Positions 1 to 10,367 of a stretch of DNA of 64,000 bases are shown one piece after another. The position numbers were made by a program, and so were the translations under genes. Location: contig NZ_SCRH01000052.1 in the NCBI RefSeq assembly GCF_004298145.1, positions 1 to 64,000 on the forward strand, in the 5' to 3' direction. The stretch's first letter is position 1, and the number at the start of each line of letters is the position of its first letter. A model generated the notes under the pieces. The model was not told the DNA's origin and ran no database searches. It saw nothing but the letters and a program-made list of their open reading frames with translations. This DNA is from Mycobacterium sp. (GTDB lineage Bacteria > Actinomycetota > Actinomycetes > Mycobacteriales > Mycobacteriaceae).

Positions 1-120
1 CAGGGCTCGATGGTGGTGACCCGCTGCGCCCCGGCTCTGCCGGAGCTGGCGATCACCACAGGGCTCGATGGTGGTGACCCGCTGCGCCCCGGCTCTGCCG
101 GAGCTGGCGATCACCACAGG
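1..120. repeat. 58-bp tandem repeat (VNTR-like) upstream of ftsH
   Basis: Two perfect copies of a 58-bp unit (1-58 and 59-116) plus four bases of a third. The window starts inside the array, so more copies may lie upstream. The period is not a multiple of three, so the array is unlikely to be coding. Across each unit junction TCACCAC (53-59) can pair with GTGGTGA (71-77), an 11-nt loop hairpin. Identical copies point to recent slippage or recombination. Confidence 0.95.
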
Positions 121-128
121 CGGTAGCC

Positions 129-154
129 TTGACTTTTCCAGCTGCGTGTATATC
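129..154 (+). promoter_or_regulatory. possible ftsH promoter
   Basis: TTGACT (129-134) and the AT-rich TATATC (149-154) are the only promoter-like hexamers between the tandem repeat and ftsH. Their spacing is 14 nt, shorter than the ideal 17, so only one of the two may be right. Weak assignment. Confidence 0.3.
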
Positions 155-187
155 GGGGAAGGACCTGGCCAGTAAGGCCGATGATTG

Positions 188-2659
<2,472 letters not shown>

Positions 2660-2675
2660 GCAAACGGAGAATTCA

Positions 2676-3278
2676 ATGGCACTGCCGGACACCGCGATGC
2701 GCCAGATACGGGTATTCGACCAGGAGCGTGCCGAGGCCGCGGTCCGCGAGTTGCTGTACGCGATCGGCGAAGACCCGGACCGGAACGGCCTGCGGGAAAC
2801 ACCGGCCCGCGTCGCCCGCGCCTACCAGGAGATGTTCGCCGGGCTCTACACCGATCCTGACAGCGTGTTGAACACCATGTTCGATGAGGAGCACGACGAG
2901 CTGGTGCTGGTCAAGGAAATCCCGCTGTACTCCACGTGTGAACACCACCTGGTGTCGTTCCACGGGGTGGCCCACGTCGGCTACATCCCGGGCGACGACG
3001 GCAGGGTCACCGGCCTGTCGAAGATCGCGCGGCTGGTCGACCTGTACGCGAAGCGACCCCAGGTGCAGGAGCGGCTCACCAGCCAGATCGCCGACGCCCT
3101 GATGAAAAAGCTGAATCCGCGCGGGGTGATCGTCGTGGTCGAGGCCGAGCACCTGTGTATGGCGATGCGCGGTGTCCGTAAGCCCGGAGCCACCACGACG
3201 ACCTCGGCGGTGCGTGGTCTGTTCAAAACCAGCGCCGCTTCTCGAGCCGAAGCGCTCGACCTCATCCTGCGTAAGTGA
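2676..3278 (+). CDS. folE: GTP cyclohydrolase I
   Basis: Converts GTP to 7,8-dihydroneopterin triphosphate, the first step of folate synthesis. 200 aa, the usual length. Zinc ligands of type I enzymes are present: C88 and H91 in STCEHHLV and C161 in AEHLCMAM. The ATG at 2676 follows the ftsH stop by 16 nt. The 3' end overlaps folP by four bases (GTGA), which suggests translational coupling within the folate operon. Confidence 0.97.
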   Translation: MALPDTAMRQIRVFDQERAEAAVRELLYAIGEDPDRNGLRETPARVARAYQEMFAGLYTDPDSVLNTMFDEEHDELVLVKEIPLYSTCEHHLVSFHGVAHVGYIPGDDGRVTGLSKIARLVDLYAKRPQVQERLTSQIADALMKKLNPRGVIVVVEAEHLCMAMRGVRKPGATTTTSAVRGLFKTSAASRAEALDLILRK

Positions 3279-4126
3279 GTCTGGCGTCTGTGCAGGTAAT
3301 GGGAGTTCTGAACGTCACTGACGATTCGTTCTCCGACGGCGGCCGCTATCTCGACCCCGACAAGGCCGTGGCGCAGGGACTGGCTTTGGTCGCCGACGGT
3401 GCCGGCATCGTCGACGTCGGAGGAGAGTCGACCCGGCCCGGCGCCACCCGCATCGACTCCCGCGTCGAGACCTCCCGGGTTGTCCCCGTCGTCAAAGAGC
3501 TTTCATCACAAGGTATTACGGTGAGTATCGACACCATGCACGCCGATGTCGCCCGGGCGGCGCTGTGCAGCGGCGCGCGGATCGTCAACGACGTGTCCGG
3601 CGGCCGGGCCGACCCCGCCATGGCGCCGCTGCTGGCCGAGGCGAAAGTGCCCTGGGTGCTGATGCATTGGCGATCGGTCTCGGTCGAGCGTCCACACGCG
3701 GCCCCGAACTACCGCGACGTGGTCGCCGAAGTGCGCGCCGAACTGCTTGCCAGCGTCGACGCCGCAGTGTCCGCAGGCGTCGACCCCGCCCAGCTGATGA
3801 TCGATCCCGGGCTAGGATTCGCCAAGACGGGACAACACAATTGGGCCCTGCTGCATGCCTTGCCGCACTTGGTCGCCACCGGGATCCCGGTACTGCTCGG
3901 CGCATCGCGCAAACGGTTTCTCGGTACGTTGTTAGCCGGGCCCGACGGTTCTCCGCGACCGCCCGATGGGCGGGAGACGGCGACCGCGGTGATTTCCGCG
4001 CTGGCCGCGCTGCACGGGGCCTGGGGGGTGCGGGTGCACGATGTGCGCGCCACGGTCGATGCGCTCAAGGTCGTGGCGGCATGGAACGACGAGACGCACA
4101 CTGAGCTGGCTGGAGACGATGGCTGA
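3275..4126 (+). CDS. folP1: dihydropteroate synthase
   Basis: Condenses hydroxymethyl-dihydropterin pyrophosphate with p-aminobenzoate to give dihydropteroate; the sulfonamide/dapsone target. 283 aa, GTG start overlapping the folE stop. Signatures: MGVLNVTDDSFSDGG near the N-terminus, the GESTRPGA loop (T53 and P55, the positions mutated in dapsone-resistant M. leprae, are wild type here), D86 in SIDTM, and the C-terminal GASRKRF loop. His89 follows SIDTM where M. tuberculosis has Arg; the effect is unknown. The 3' end overlaps folB by 8 nt. Confidence 0.97.
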   Translation: MSLASVQVMGVLNVTDDSFSDGGRYLDPDKAVAQGLALVADGAGIVDVGGESTRPGATRIDSRVETSRVVPVVKELSSQGITVSIDTMHADVARAALCSGARIVNDVSGGRADPAMAPLLAEAKVPWVLMHWRSVSVERPHAAPNYRDVVAEVRAELLASVDAAVSAGVDPAQLMIDPGLGFAKTGQHNWALLHALPHLVATGIPVLLGASRKRFLGTLLAGPDGSPRPPDGRETATAVISALAALHGAWGVRVHDVRATVDALKVVAAWNDETHTELAGDDG

Positions 4127-4508
4127 TCGAATCGAGTTGCGCGGGTTGAAGGTTCGCGGACAACACGGAGTTTTCGACCACGAACGCGCGAACGGGCAGG
4201 ACTTCGTGGTCGACATCACGGTGTGGATCGACCTGGCCTCCGCCGGCGCCACCGATGACCTCGCCGACACCTACGACTACGCCGTGCTGGCTCAGCTGGC
4301 GGCCGACGTTGTGGCGGGTCCCGCGCGCAACCTGATCGAAACCGTCGGGGCCCAGATCGCCGACCAGGTGATGGACGACGAACGCGTGCACGCCGTCGAG
4401 GTGGTGGTGCATAAACCGCAGGCCCCGATCCCGCAGCAGTTCGCGGACGTCGCGGTGGTGGTGCGGCGGTCGCGACGGGGCGGGCGCGGTTCGGTGGTGC
4501 CGCTATGA
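4119..4508 (+). CDS. folB: dihydroneopterin aldolase
   Basis: Cleaves dihydroneopterin to 6-hydroxymethyl-dihydropterin and glycolaldehyde. 129 aa starting MADRIELRG at an ATG that overlaps the end of folP1; an upstream in-frame ATG would merely extend it into folP1 sequence. The conserved GxHGVFDHER region, the LADTYDYA segment and the K in VHKPQAPIP match the family. Folate operon, third pterin-pathway gene. Confidence 0.95.
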   Translation: MADRIELRGLKVRGQHGVFDHERANGQDFVVDITVWIDLASAGATDDLADTYDYAVLAQLAADVVAGPARNLIETVGAQIADQVMDDERVHAVEVVVHKPQAPIPQQFADVAVVVRRSRRGGRGSVVPL

Positions 4509-4564
4509 CGCGCGTCGACGACGATCACGCCGGGGCGACCGGGATCCAGGAGGGACGCCGATGA
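4505..4564 (+). other. 19-codon mini-ORF bridging folB and folK
   Basis: ATG at 4505 shares ATGA with the folB stop (TGA 4506-4508). The frame runs 19 codons and ends in TGA 4562-4564, which shares ATGA with the folK start at 4561. It begins MTRV, like FolK itself, so it may be a remnant of a duplicated folK start. The folK Shine-Dalgarno (AGGAGGG, 4548-4554) lies inside it. Whether it is translated is unknown; its position would carry ribosomes from folB to folK. Confidence 0.45.
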
Positions 4565-5130
4565 CCCGCGTGGTGCTGTCCGTCGGCTCCAATCTGGGTG
4601 ACCGGCTGGCGCGACTGCAGTCGGTCGTCGACGGGCTGGGCGAGGCGGTTCTCGCCGTCTCACCGGTTTACGAGACCGACCCCTGGGGCCGGGTGGATCA
4701 GGCCCCGTTTCTGAACGCGGTGCTGATCGCCGACGACCCGGTCTGCGACGGGCAGGGCTGGCTGGCCCGGGCGCAGGAGTTCGAGCGTGCGGCGGGCCGG
4801 GTCCGCGGCGAGCGCTGGGGCCCGCGCACCCTCGACGTCGATCTCATCGCCTGTTACGAAGCCTGCTACGGGCACACCGAGGTGACCTCGCGGGAGAACA
4901 ACCTGACGCTGCCGCATCCGCTCGCCCATCTGCGGGCCTTCGTGCTGATCCCGTGGCTGGCCATCGACCCGGACGCGCAGCTGACCGTGGCCGACGGGCC
5001 GCAACCGGTCGCCGGCCTGCTCGCCCAGCTGGAAGAGGCCGACCGCGAGGGCGTCCGGCCGACCAGCCAGACGCTGCGACTGAACGAATCGAACGGAGAA
5101 CCCCTCACCGACGGAGGGCCCGAGGCCTGA
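4561..5130 (+). CDS. folK: 2-amino-4-hydroxy-6-hydroxymethyldihydropteridine pyrophosphokinase (HPPK)
   Basis: Transfers pyrophosphate from ATP to hydroxymethyl-dihydropterin, making the FolP substrate. 189 aa. N-terminal SVGSNLGDR and central RWGPRTLDVDLI are the HPPK signatures; the two Asp of DVDLI bind Mg. Strong Shine-Dalgarno AGGAGGG six bases before the ATG. The stop overlaps the next gene (TGATG). Confidence 0.97.
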   Translation: MTRVVLSVGSNLGDRLARLQSVVDGLGEAVLAVSPVYETDPWGRVDQAPFLNAVLIADDPVCDGQGWLARAQEFERAAGRVRGERWGPRTLDVDLIACYEACYGHTEVTSRENNLTLPHPLAHLRAFVLIPWLAIDPDAQLTVADGPQPVAGLLAQLEEADREGVRPTSQTLRLNESNGEPLTDGGPEA

Positions 5131-5606
5131 TGGGACCCACCCGCAAGCGTGACCTGACGGCCGCGGTGGTCGGCGCAGCCGTCGTGGGTTACCTGCTGGT
5201 CAACGGTCTGTACCGGTGGTTTCCACCGATCACGGTGTGGACCGGGCTGTCGCTGCTGGCGGTGGCCATCGCCGAGGCGCTGTGGGCGCGCCACGTGCGC
5301 GCCAAGATCAGCGACGGCGAGATCGGGCCCGGTCCCGGCTGGTTGCATCCGCTCGCGGTGGCCCGCAGCCTGGTGGTCGCCAAGGCGTCGGCCTGGGTGG
5401 GGGCGTTGATGCTGGGCTGGTGGGTCGGAGTGCTGGTGTACTTCTTGCCGCGGCGGTCCTGGCTGCGGGCCGCCGCCGAGGACACCTCCGGAGCGGTGGT
5501 GGCGGCCATCAGCGCGCTGGCGTTGGTGGTTGCTGGGCTGTGGCTGCAACATTGCTGCAAGTCCCCGCACGATCCGACCGAGCATGGCGAGGGCGCGGAA
5601 ACCTAG
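5130..5606 (+). CDS. DUF3180 family membrane protein (Rv3605c-like)
   Basis: 158-aa integral membrane protein with about four hydrophobic helices (roughly residues 9-28, 34-54, 84-108 and 121-140). The start MGPTRKRDLTAAVVG at the ATG overlapping the folK stop matches the Rv3605c protein. Function unknown; it ends the folate operon. No catalytic motif is visible. The C-terminus WLQHCCKSP holds a Cys pair conserved in my recollection of the orthologue. Confidence 0.88.
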   Translation: MGPTRKRDLTAAVVGAAVVGYLLVNGLYRWFPPITVWTGLSLLAVAIAEALWARHVRAKISDGEIGPGPGWLHPLAVARSLVVAKASAWVGALMLGWWVGVLVYFLPRRSWLRAAAEDTSGAVVAAISALALVVAGLWLQHCCKSPHDPTEHGEGAET

Positions 5607-5681
5607 CCGGGGATCGAGTCGTGCATCAACCCACGTGAGAATCGCCGGAGTCGGGCGACACGCGGATTGACCTCGCGCAGG

Positions 5682-5687
5682 TACAGT
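5682..5687 (+). promoter_or_regulatory. leaderless -10 element TACAGT
   Basis: TACAGT fits the mycobacterial TANNNT -10 and lies exactly six bases before the ATG at 5694. That is the arrangement of mycobacterial genes whose transcripts start at the start codon. No good -35 is visible. Confidence 0.55.
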
Positions 5688-5693
5688 CAGGCC

Positions 5694-7118
5694 ATGACCG
5701 TTCTGTCCCGCGGCGCCCGGGTCCGGCGCGGCGGTCGCAGGCCGGGGTGGGTGCTCTTGACCGCGTTGCTGGTCCTCGCGATAGGTGCCAGTTCCGCATT
5801 GGTTTTCACCGATCGGGTGGAACTCCTCAAGCTCGCTGTGATCCTGGCGCTGTGGGCCGCAGTCGCCGGCGCCTTCGTTTCCGTGCTCTATCGCCGCCAA
5901 AGCGACGCCGACCAGGCCCGCGTCCGCGACCTCAAGCTGGTGTACGACCTCCAGCTCGACCGGGAGATTTCGGCCCGGCGGGAATACGAACTGACCGTGG
6001 AGTCCCAGCTGCGGCGCGAGCTGGCCTCCGAGCTGCGCGCCCAGGCCGCCGACGATCTGGCCGAGCTGCGCGCGGAACTGAGCGCGTTGCGCACCAGCCT
6101 GGAAATTCTGTTCGACACCGACCTCGCGCACCGCCCGGCCCTCGGAACGGTCGAGACCGAGCCGCAACCGGAGCGCGCCTACAGCGAGTGGGGTCGCAAC
6201 GGCGAGAGCCCCCGCGACAACCCCGTCGACTGGGTGTCCAGCGATCGGGTCACATCGGTGCCCCAGGGCAACCCGCACGGCCGCGCCGACGAGACGGCCA
6301 TCATCGATGTGCCCGAAGAACCCCTGCTGCCGCCCCGGCAGCCGCCGCCGCCCCGGCCGGAACGGCCCCGCTACCAGTACGGACCGGCCCAGGAACCCGC
6401 CTACCCGGCCGCGCCGGAGCCCGCGTACACCGCACCGCCGGAGCCGCGGTTCGAGCCTCGTCACCAACCGCCGCCACCGCCACCGCCGCCGGAACCCGAA
6501 CCGCAGCCCATGCCGCCGCCGGAGCCGGAACCGCGGGCGGAACGGCAACGCCAGGATTGGCAGCCGGTGGCCGCCGACGGGCTGTGGTCACCGCCCGGGG
6601 CACCGGGCAGCAACTGGGCCGGCGCCGACTCCCCCGGGGAATCGGCGGGCGGACGGCGGCGCTCGCGGCATTCCGGCCTCGACGAATCCCGGGACGAAGC
6701 CTGGGGCGGCTTGCCCGTCGAGCCGCCACCCGCACCGCCGGCGCCACCGCCGCCGCCCGCACCGCCGGCGCCCTACACCGAGTCCGGTCGCCGCGCACGG
6801 TCGCGCCACTCGGCGGAGTACCGCGACTACGGTGTGCGCAATTTCGCTCCCGGCAGCGAACCGCCGGCCGCGGCGCCGTCCCCGCCGCCTTCGCCCCCGG
6901 TGCACCAGGGTCCGCCCCCCGGTGCGCCCCCGCCACCGCGCCTGGCGCCACCGCCGCCACCGGAGCACGCGCCCCGGCACGGCGGGGAGCCGCTGCCAGA
7001 GGACGCCGAAGGCGCGGGCGAAACGACCTCAACGGGCGGCCAGTCGGTCGCCGATCTGCTGGCCCGCCTGCAGGTGCAGCCCGCCGAAGGCGGTCGGCGC
7101 CGCCGCCGCGAAGGCTGA
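5694..7118 (+). CDS. proline-rich membrane protein (Rv3604c-like)
   Basis: 474 aa. Basic N-terminus, two transmembrane helices (about 17-37 and 43-64), a charged heptad-rich region likely to be coiled coil (about 68-145), then a long disordered Pro/Pro-Glu tail. The tail carries two copies of an Arg-rich RSRHS motif (GGRRRSRHSG and GRRARSRHSA). The ATG at 5694 was chosen over a TTG at 5667 because a leaderless -10 sits just before it. Function unknown; the anchor, coiled coil and proline tail suggest an envelope-proximal scaffold (inference). Confidence 0.85.
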   Translation: MTVLSRGARVRRGGRRPGWVLLTALLVLAIGASSALVFTDRVELLKLAVILALWAAVAGAFVSVLYRRQSDADQARVRDLKLVYDLQLDREISARREYELTVESQLRRELASELRAQAADDLAELRAELSALRTSLEILFDTDLAHRPALGTVETEPQPERAYSEWGRNGESPRDNPVDWVSSDRVTSVPQGNPHGRADETAIIDVPEEPLLPPRQPPPPRPERPRYQYGPAQEPAYPAAPEPAYTAPPEPRFEPRHQPPPPPPPPEPEPQPMPPPEPEPRAERQRQDWQPVAADGLWSPPGAPGSNWAGADSPGESAGGRRRSRHSGLDESRDEAWGGLPVEPPPAPPAPPPPPAPPAPYTESGRRARSRHSAEYRDYGVRNFAPGSEPPAAAPSPPPSPPVHQGPPPGAPPPPRLAPPPPPEHAPRHGGEPLPEDAEGAGETTSTGGQSVADLLARLQVQPAEGGRRRRREG

Positions 7119-7136
7119 GCTGGGAGCTTCCTCACA

Positions 7137-7165
7137 TTGGGAAACACCTGGTGATCGACTAGAGT
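7137..7165 (+). promoter_or_regulatory. SigA-type promoter of the pantothenate operon
   Basis: TTGGGA (7137-7142) and TAGAGT (7160-7165) are separated by exactly 17 nt, a good housekeeping promoter. Predicted start near 7172 gives a ~60-nt leader before the ATG at 7234. The leader contains an inverted repeat around 7180-7200 (GGTACCCACC / GGTGGGACC). Confidence 0.6.
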
Positions 7166-7233
7166 CTTGGTGACCGAACGGTACCCACCCGGTGGGACCG
7201 GAACGAAACAAGAAATCTGTGAGGTCGTCTGCG

Positions 7234-8145
7234 ATGGTGCAGTTCGACGGTCTGCGCCCGGCCAGGCTCAAGGTGGGAATCATCTCGGCCGGCCGGGTGG
7301 GCACCGCGCTCGGTGTCGCGCTGGAGCGCACGGACCACGTCGTGGTGGCGTGCAGCGCCATCTCCCATGCGTCGCGGCAGCGGGCGGGGCGCCGGCTGCC
7401 CGACACCCCGGTGGCGACGCCCCCGGAAGTGGCCGCCGGTGCCGAACTGTTGCTGCTCGCGGTTCCCGACAGCGAACTCGCCGGCCTGGTGTCCGGGCTG
7501 GCCGCGACGTCGGCGGTGCGGCCCGGAACCATCGTGGTCCACACGTCCGGTGCCAACGGCGTGGGTGTGCTCGCGCCGCTGGCCGAGGATGGCTGCATCC
7601 CGCTGGCGATTCACCCGGCGATGACGTTCACCGGCTCCGACGAAGACATCAGCAGGCTGCCGGACACCTGCTTCGGCATCACCGCGGCCGACGAGGTCGG
7701 ATACGCGATCGGTCAATCGCTCGTCTTGGAGATGGGCGGAGAACCGTTCTGCGTCGCCGAGGACGCCCGCGTCCTCTACCACGCGGCCTTGGCCCACGCG
7801 GGCAACCACATCGTGACCGTGCTCGCCGACGCGCTGGACGCGCTGCGCGCCGCCCTGCGCGGCAGCGAACTGCTCGGCCAACAGTCCGTCGACGACCAGC
7901 CGGGCGGCATCGCCGAACGCATCATCGGGCCGCTGGCCCGAGCGGCACTGGAGAACACCCTGCAACGCGGGCAGGCCGCGCTCACCGGTCCGGTCGCGCG
8001 CGGCGACGCCGCCGCGGTCGCCGGGCATCTGGCGGCGCTGGGCCAGGTCGGACCCGAACTGGCGCAGGCGTATCGGGTCAACGCCCTGCGAACCGCCCAG
8101 CGTGCACACGCTCCCAAGGACGTCGTCGAGGTGCTGGCGCCATGA
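7234..8145 (+). CDS. Rossmann-fold DUF2520 oxidoreductase, candidate ketopantoate reductase (PanG-like)
   Basis: 303 aa. N-terminal NAD(P)-binding fold with GIISAGRVGTALG, then an all-helical DUF2520-type C-terminal domain (IHPAMTFTGSDEDI near the junction). Adjacent to and overlapping panC (ATGA), upstream of panD and coaX. This context and the fold make reduction of ketopantoate to pantoate, as in the PanG family, a reasonable inference; activity is not shown by sequence. The ATG at 7234 (MVQFDG) matches the M. tuberculosis Rv3603c start; an in-frame extension to 7192 has no ribosome site. Confidence 0.85.
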   Translation: MVQFDGLRPARLKVGIISAGRVGTALGVALERTDHVVVACSAISHASRQRAGRRLPDTPVATPPEVAAGAELLLLAVPDSELAGLVSGLAATSAVRPGTIVVHTSGANGVGVLAPLAEDGCIPLAIHPAMTFTGSDEDISRLPDTCFGITAADEVGYAIGQSLVLEMGGEPFCVAEDARVLYHAALAHAGNHIVTVLADALDALRAALRGSELLGQQSVDDQPGGIAERIIGPLARAALENTLQRGQAALTGPVARGDAAAVAGHLAALGQVGPELAQAYRVNALRTAQRAHAPKDVVEVLAP

Positions 8146-9080
8146 GACCCGGCAAGTCGCCGGCCTTCAAGGCGGGCGAACTCAACCTGTACCCCAACCC
8201 GCGCGACGTCACCGACGTCAGCCGCGCCCTGCGCCACACCGGCCGACGGGTGATGTTGGTGCCCACCATGGGCGCGCTGCACGACGGTCACCTGGCGCTG
8301 GTGCGTGCCGCCAAGCGGGTGCCCGGTTCGGTGGTCGTGGTCTCGATCTTCGTGAACCCGTTGCAATTCGGTGCCGGCGAGGATCTCGACGCCTACCCCC
8401 GGACCATGGATGACGACCTTGCGCTGCTGCGCTCCGAAGGTGTCGAAATCGTCTTCGCGCCAACGGCCACGGCGATGTACCCCGACGGTTTACGCACCAC
8501 GGTCCAGCCCGGACCGCTGGCCGCCGAGCTCGAGGGCCGCCACCGGCCAACCCATTTCACCGGCGTGCTCACCGTCGTGTGCAAGCTGCTGCAGATCGTA
8601 CGTCCGGACCGGATCTTCTTCGGCGAGAAGGACTATCAGCAGCTGGTAATGATCCGGCAGATGGTCGCCGACCTCAACGTCGACGTGGAGGTCGTCGGAG
8701 TTCCGACCGTCCGGGAAGGCGACGGCCTCGCGATGTCGTCGCGCAACCGCTACCTGGACCCCACGCAACGTGAACTGGCCGTGACGCTTTCGGCCGCGCT
8801 GACCGCCGCCGCGCATGCCGCGCACCACGGCGGTGCGGCCGCGCTGGACGCGGCGCGCGCGGTGCTCGACGCCGTGCCCGCGCTCACGGTCGACTACCTC
8901 GAGCTGCGCGACGGCGGGCTCGGCCCGGCGCCCGCCCACGGCTGCGCCCGGCTGCTGGTTGCGGCCCGGCTGGGCGCCACCAGGCTGCTGGACAACATCG
9001 AAATGCAGATCGAAACACCCGCCGGCACCGATGGGCCGGACGGTAACCACGAATACGCCCGATCACCTTGGAGGAATTGA
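8142..9080 (+). CDS. panC: pantothenate synthetase
   Basis: ATP-dependent condensation of pantoate and beta-alanine. 312 aa. The HIGH-type nucleotide motif (MGALHDGHLALVRAA) and the KMSKS-like loop (SSRNRYLD) are present, as is FFGEKDYQQL. The ATG at 8142 overlaps the stop of the preceding gene. The stop TGA shares its last A with the panD start, so the two enzymes supplying beta-alanine and using it are translationally linked. Confidence 0.97.
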   Translation: MRPGKSPAFKAGELNLYPNPRDVTDVSRALRHTGRRVMLVPTMGALHDGHLALVRAAKRVPGSVVVVSIFVNPLQFGAGEDLDAYPRTMDDDLALLRSEGVEIVFAPTATAMYPDGLRTTVQPGPLAAELEGRHRPTHFTGVLTVVCKLLQIVRPDRIFFGEKDYQQLVMIRQMVADLNVDVEVVGVPTVREGDGLAMSSRNRYLDPTQRELAVTLSAALTAAAHAAHHGGAAALDAARAVLDAVPALTVDYLELRDGGLGPAPAHGCARLLVAARLGATRLLDNIEMQIETPAGTDGPDGNHEYARSPWRN

Positions 9081-9499
9081 TGCTACGGACGATGCTCAGG
9101 TCGAAGATCCACCGGGCCACCGTCACGCAGGCCGACCTGCACTACGTGGGCTCGGTGACCATCGACGCCGATCTGATGGACGCCGCGGACCTGCTCGAAG
9201 GCGAGCAGGTGACGATCGTCGACATCGACAACGGTGCCCGGCTCGTCACCTACGCGATCACCGGCGAACGCGGCAGCGGAGTGATCGGGATCAACGGTGC
9301 TGCAGCGCATCTCGTCCATCCGGGCGATCTGGTGATCCTGATCGCGTACGGGACCATGCAGGAGGCGGAGGCCCGGACCTATGAGCCGCGGATCGTCTTC
9401 GTCGACGCCGGCAACAAGCCGGTCGACCTCGGCCACGACCCGGCATTCGTGCCCTCGGACGCGGCCGAGCTGCTGGATCCCCGGATAGTTGCGCGGTAG
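9080..9499 (+). CDS. panD: aspartate 1-decarboxylase
   Basis: Makes beta-alanine from aspartate. 139 aa, identical in length to M. tuberculosis PanD. The self-processing site is Gly24-Ser25 (HYVGSVTID); Ser25 becomes the catalytic pyruvoyl group. Strong Shine-Dalgarno GGAGG just upstream, within the end of panC. PanD is the target of pyrazinoic acid in tuberculosis. Three bases separate it from coaX. Confidence 0.97.
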   Translation: MLRTMLRSKIHRATVTQADLHYVGSVTIDADLMDAADLLEGEQVTIVDIDNGARLVTYAITGERGSGVIGINGAAAHLVHPGDLVILIAYGTMQEAEARTYEPRIVFVDAGNKPVDLGHDPAFVPSDAAELLDPRIVAR

Positions 9500-9501
9500 C
9501 C

Positions 9502-10317
9502 GTGCTGCTGGCGATCGACGTCCGTAACACCCACACCGTCGTCGGGCTGATATCGGGATCCAAAGAGCACGCAAACGTCGTGCAGCAGTGGCGGATTCGC
9601 ACCGAACCGGAAATCACCGCGGACGAGTTGGCGCTGACCATCGACGGTTTGATCGGCGACGATTCCGAGCGGCTCACCGGCGCCGCCGCGCTGTCGACCG
9701 TCCCGTCGGTGCTGCACGAGGTGCGGCTCATGCTCGACCAGTACTGGCCGTCGGTGCCCCACGTGCTGATCGAGCCCGGTGTGCGCACCGGTATCCCGCT
9801 GCTTGTGGACAACCCCAAAGAAGTGGGTGCCGACCGAATCGTCAACTGCCTGGCCGCGTTTCACCGTTTCCAAAGCCCCGCCATCGTCATCGACTTCGGG
9901 TCCTCGATCTGCGTGGACGTCGTGTCGGCCAAGGGCGAGTTCCTCGGCGGCGCGATCGCGCCCGGACTCCAGGTTTCCTCCGATGCCGCCGCGGCCCGCT
10001 CGGCCGCGCTGCGCCGCGTGGAATTGACTCGGCCCCGTTCGGTGATCGGCAAGAACACCGTCGAGTGCATGCAGGCCGGGGCGGTGTTCGGCTTCGCCGG
10101 GCTGGTCGACGGCCTGGTGGGTCGCATCCGTGAGGATGTGGACGGCTTTGCCGGCGACGACGTGGCGATCGTGGCCACCGGACACACCGCGCCGCTGCTG
10201 CTGCCCGAGCTGCAAACCGTCAGCCACCACGAACAGCACCTGACCCTGCACGGCCTGCGGCTGGTCTTCGAACGCAACCGCGACGGCCAGCGAGGCCGGC
10301 TGAAGACGGCCCGCTAG
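9502..10317 (+). CDS. coaX: type III pantothenate kinase
   Basis: Phosphorylates pantothenate, first committed step to CoA. 271 aa, GTG start right after panD. N-terminal phosphate-binding LLAIDVRNTHTVVG, the GADRI motif and IDFGSSICVDVV with GGAIAPG are the type III signatures. Type III enzymes are not feedback-inhibited by CoA; in M. tuberculosis the CoaA enzyme is the essential one, so this copy may be dispensable. Confidence 0.95.
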   Translation: MLLAIDVRNTHTVVGLISGSKEHANVVQQWRIRTEPEITADELALTIDGLIGDDSERLTGAAALSTVPSVLHEVRLMLDQYWPSVPHVLIEPGVRTGIPLLVDNPKEVGADRIVNCLAAFHRFQSPAIVIDFGSSICVDVVSAKGEFLGGAIAPGLQVSSDAAAARSAALRRVELTRPRSVIGKNTVECMQAGAVFGFAGLVDGLVGRIREDVDGFAGDDVAIVATGHTAPLLLPELQTVSHHEQHLTLHGLRLVFERNRDGQRGRLKTAR

Positions 10318-10353
10318 GGCGCCCGCCGGTCGAACCGGCCGCGACAGTTCATT

Positions 10354-10359
10354 TAAGCT
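10354..10359 (+). promoter_or_regulatory. -10-like TAAGCT before lysS
   Basis: TAAGCT fits TANNNT and stands 8 nt before the GTG start of lysS. The sequence TAAGCTGGCAGGTCGTGA recurs almost unchanged in front of cysS (34629-34646). Probably a promoter for leaderless or near-leaderless transcripts. Confidence 0.45.
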
Positions 10360-10367
10360 GGCAGGTC

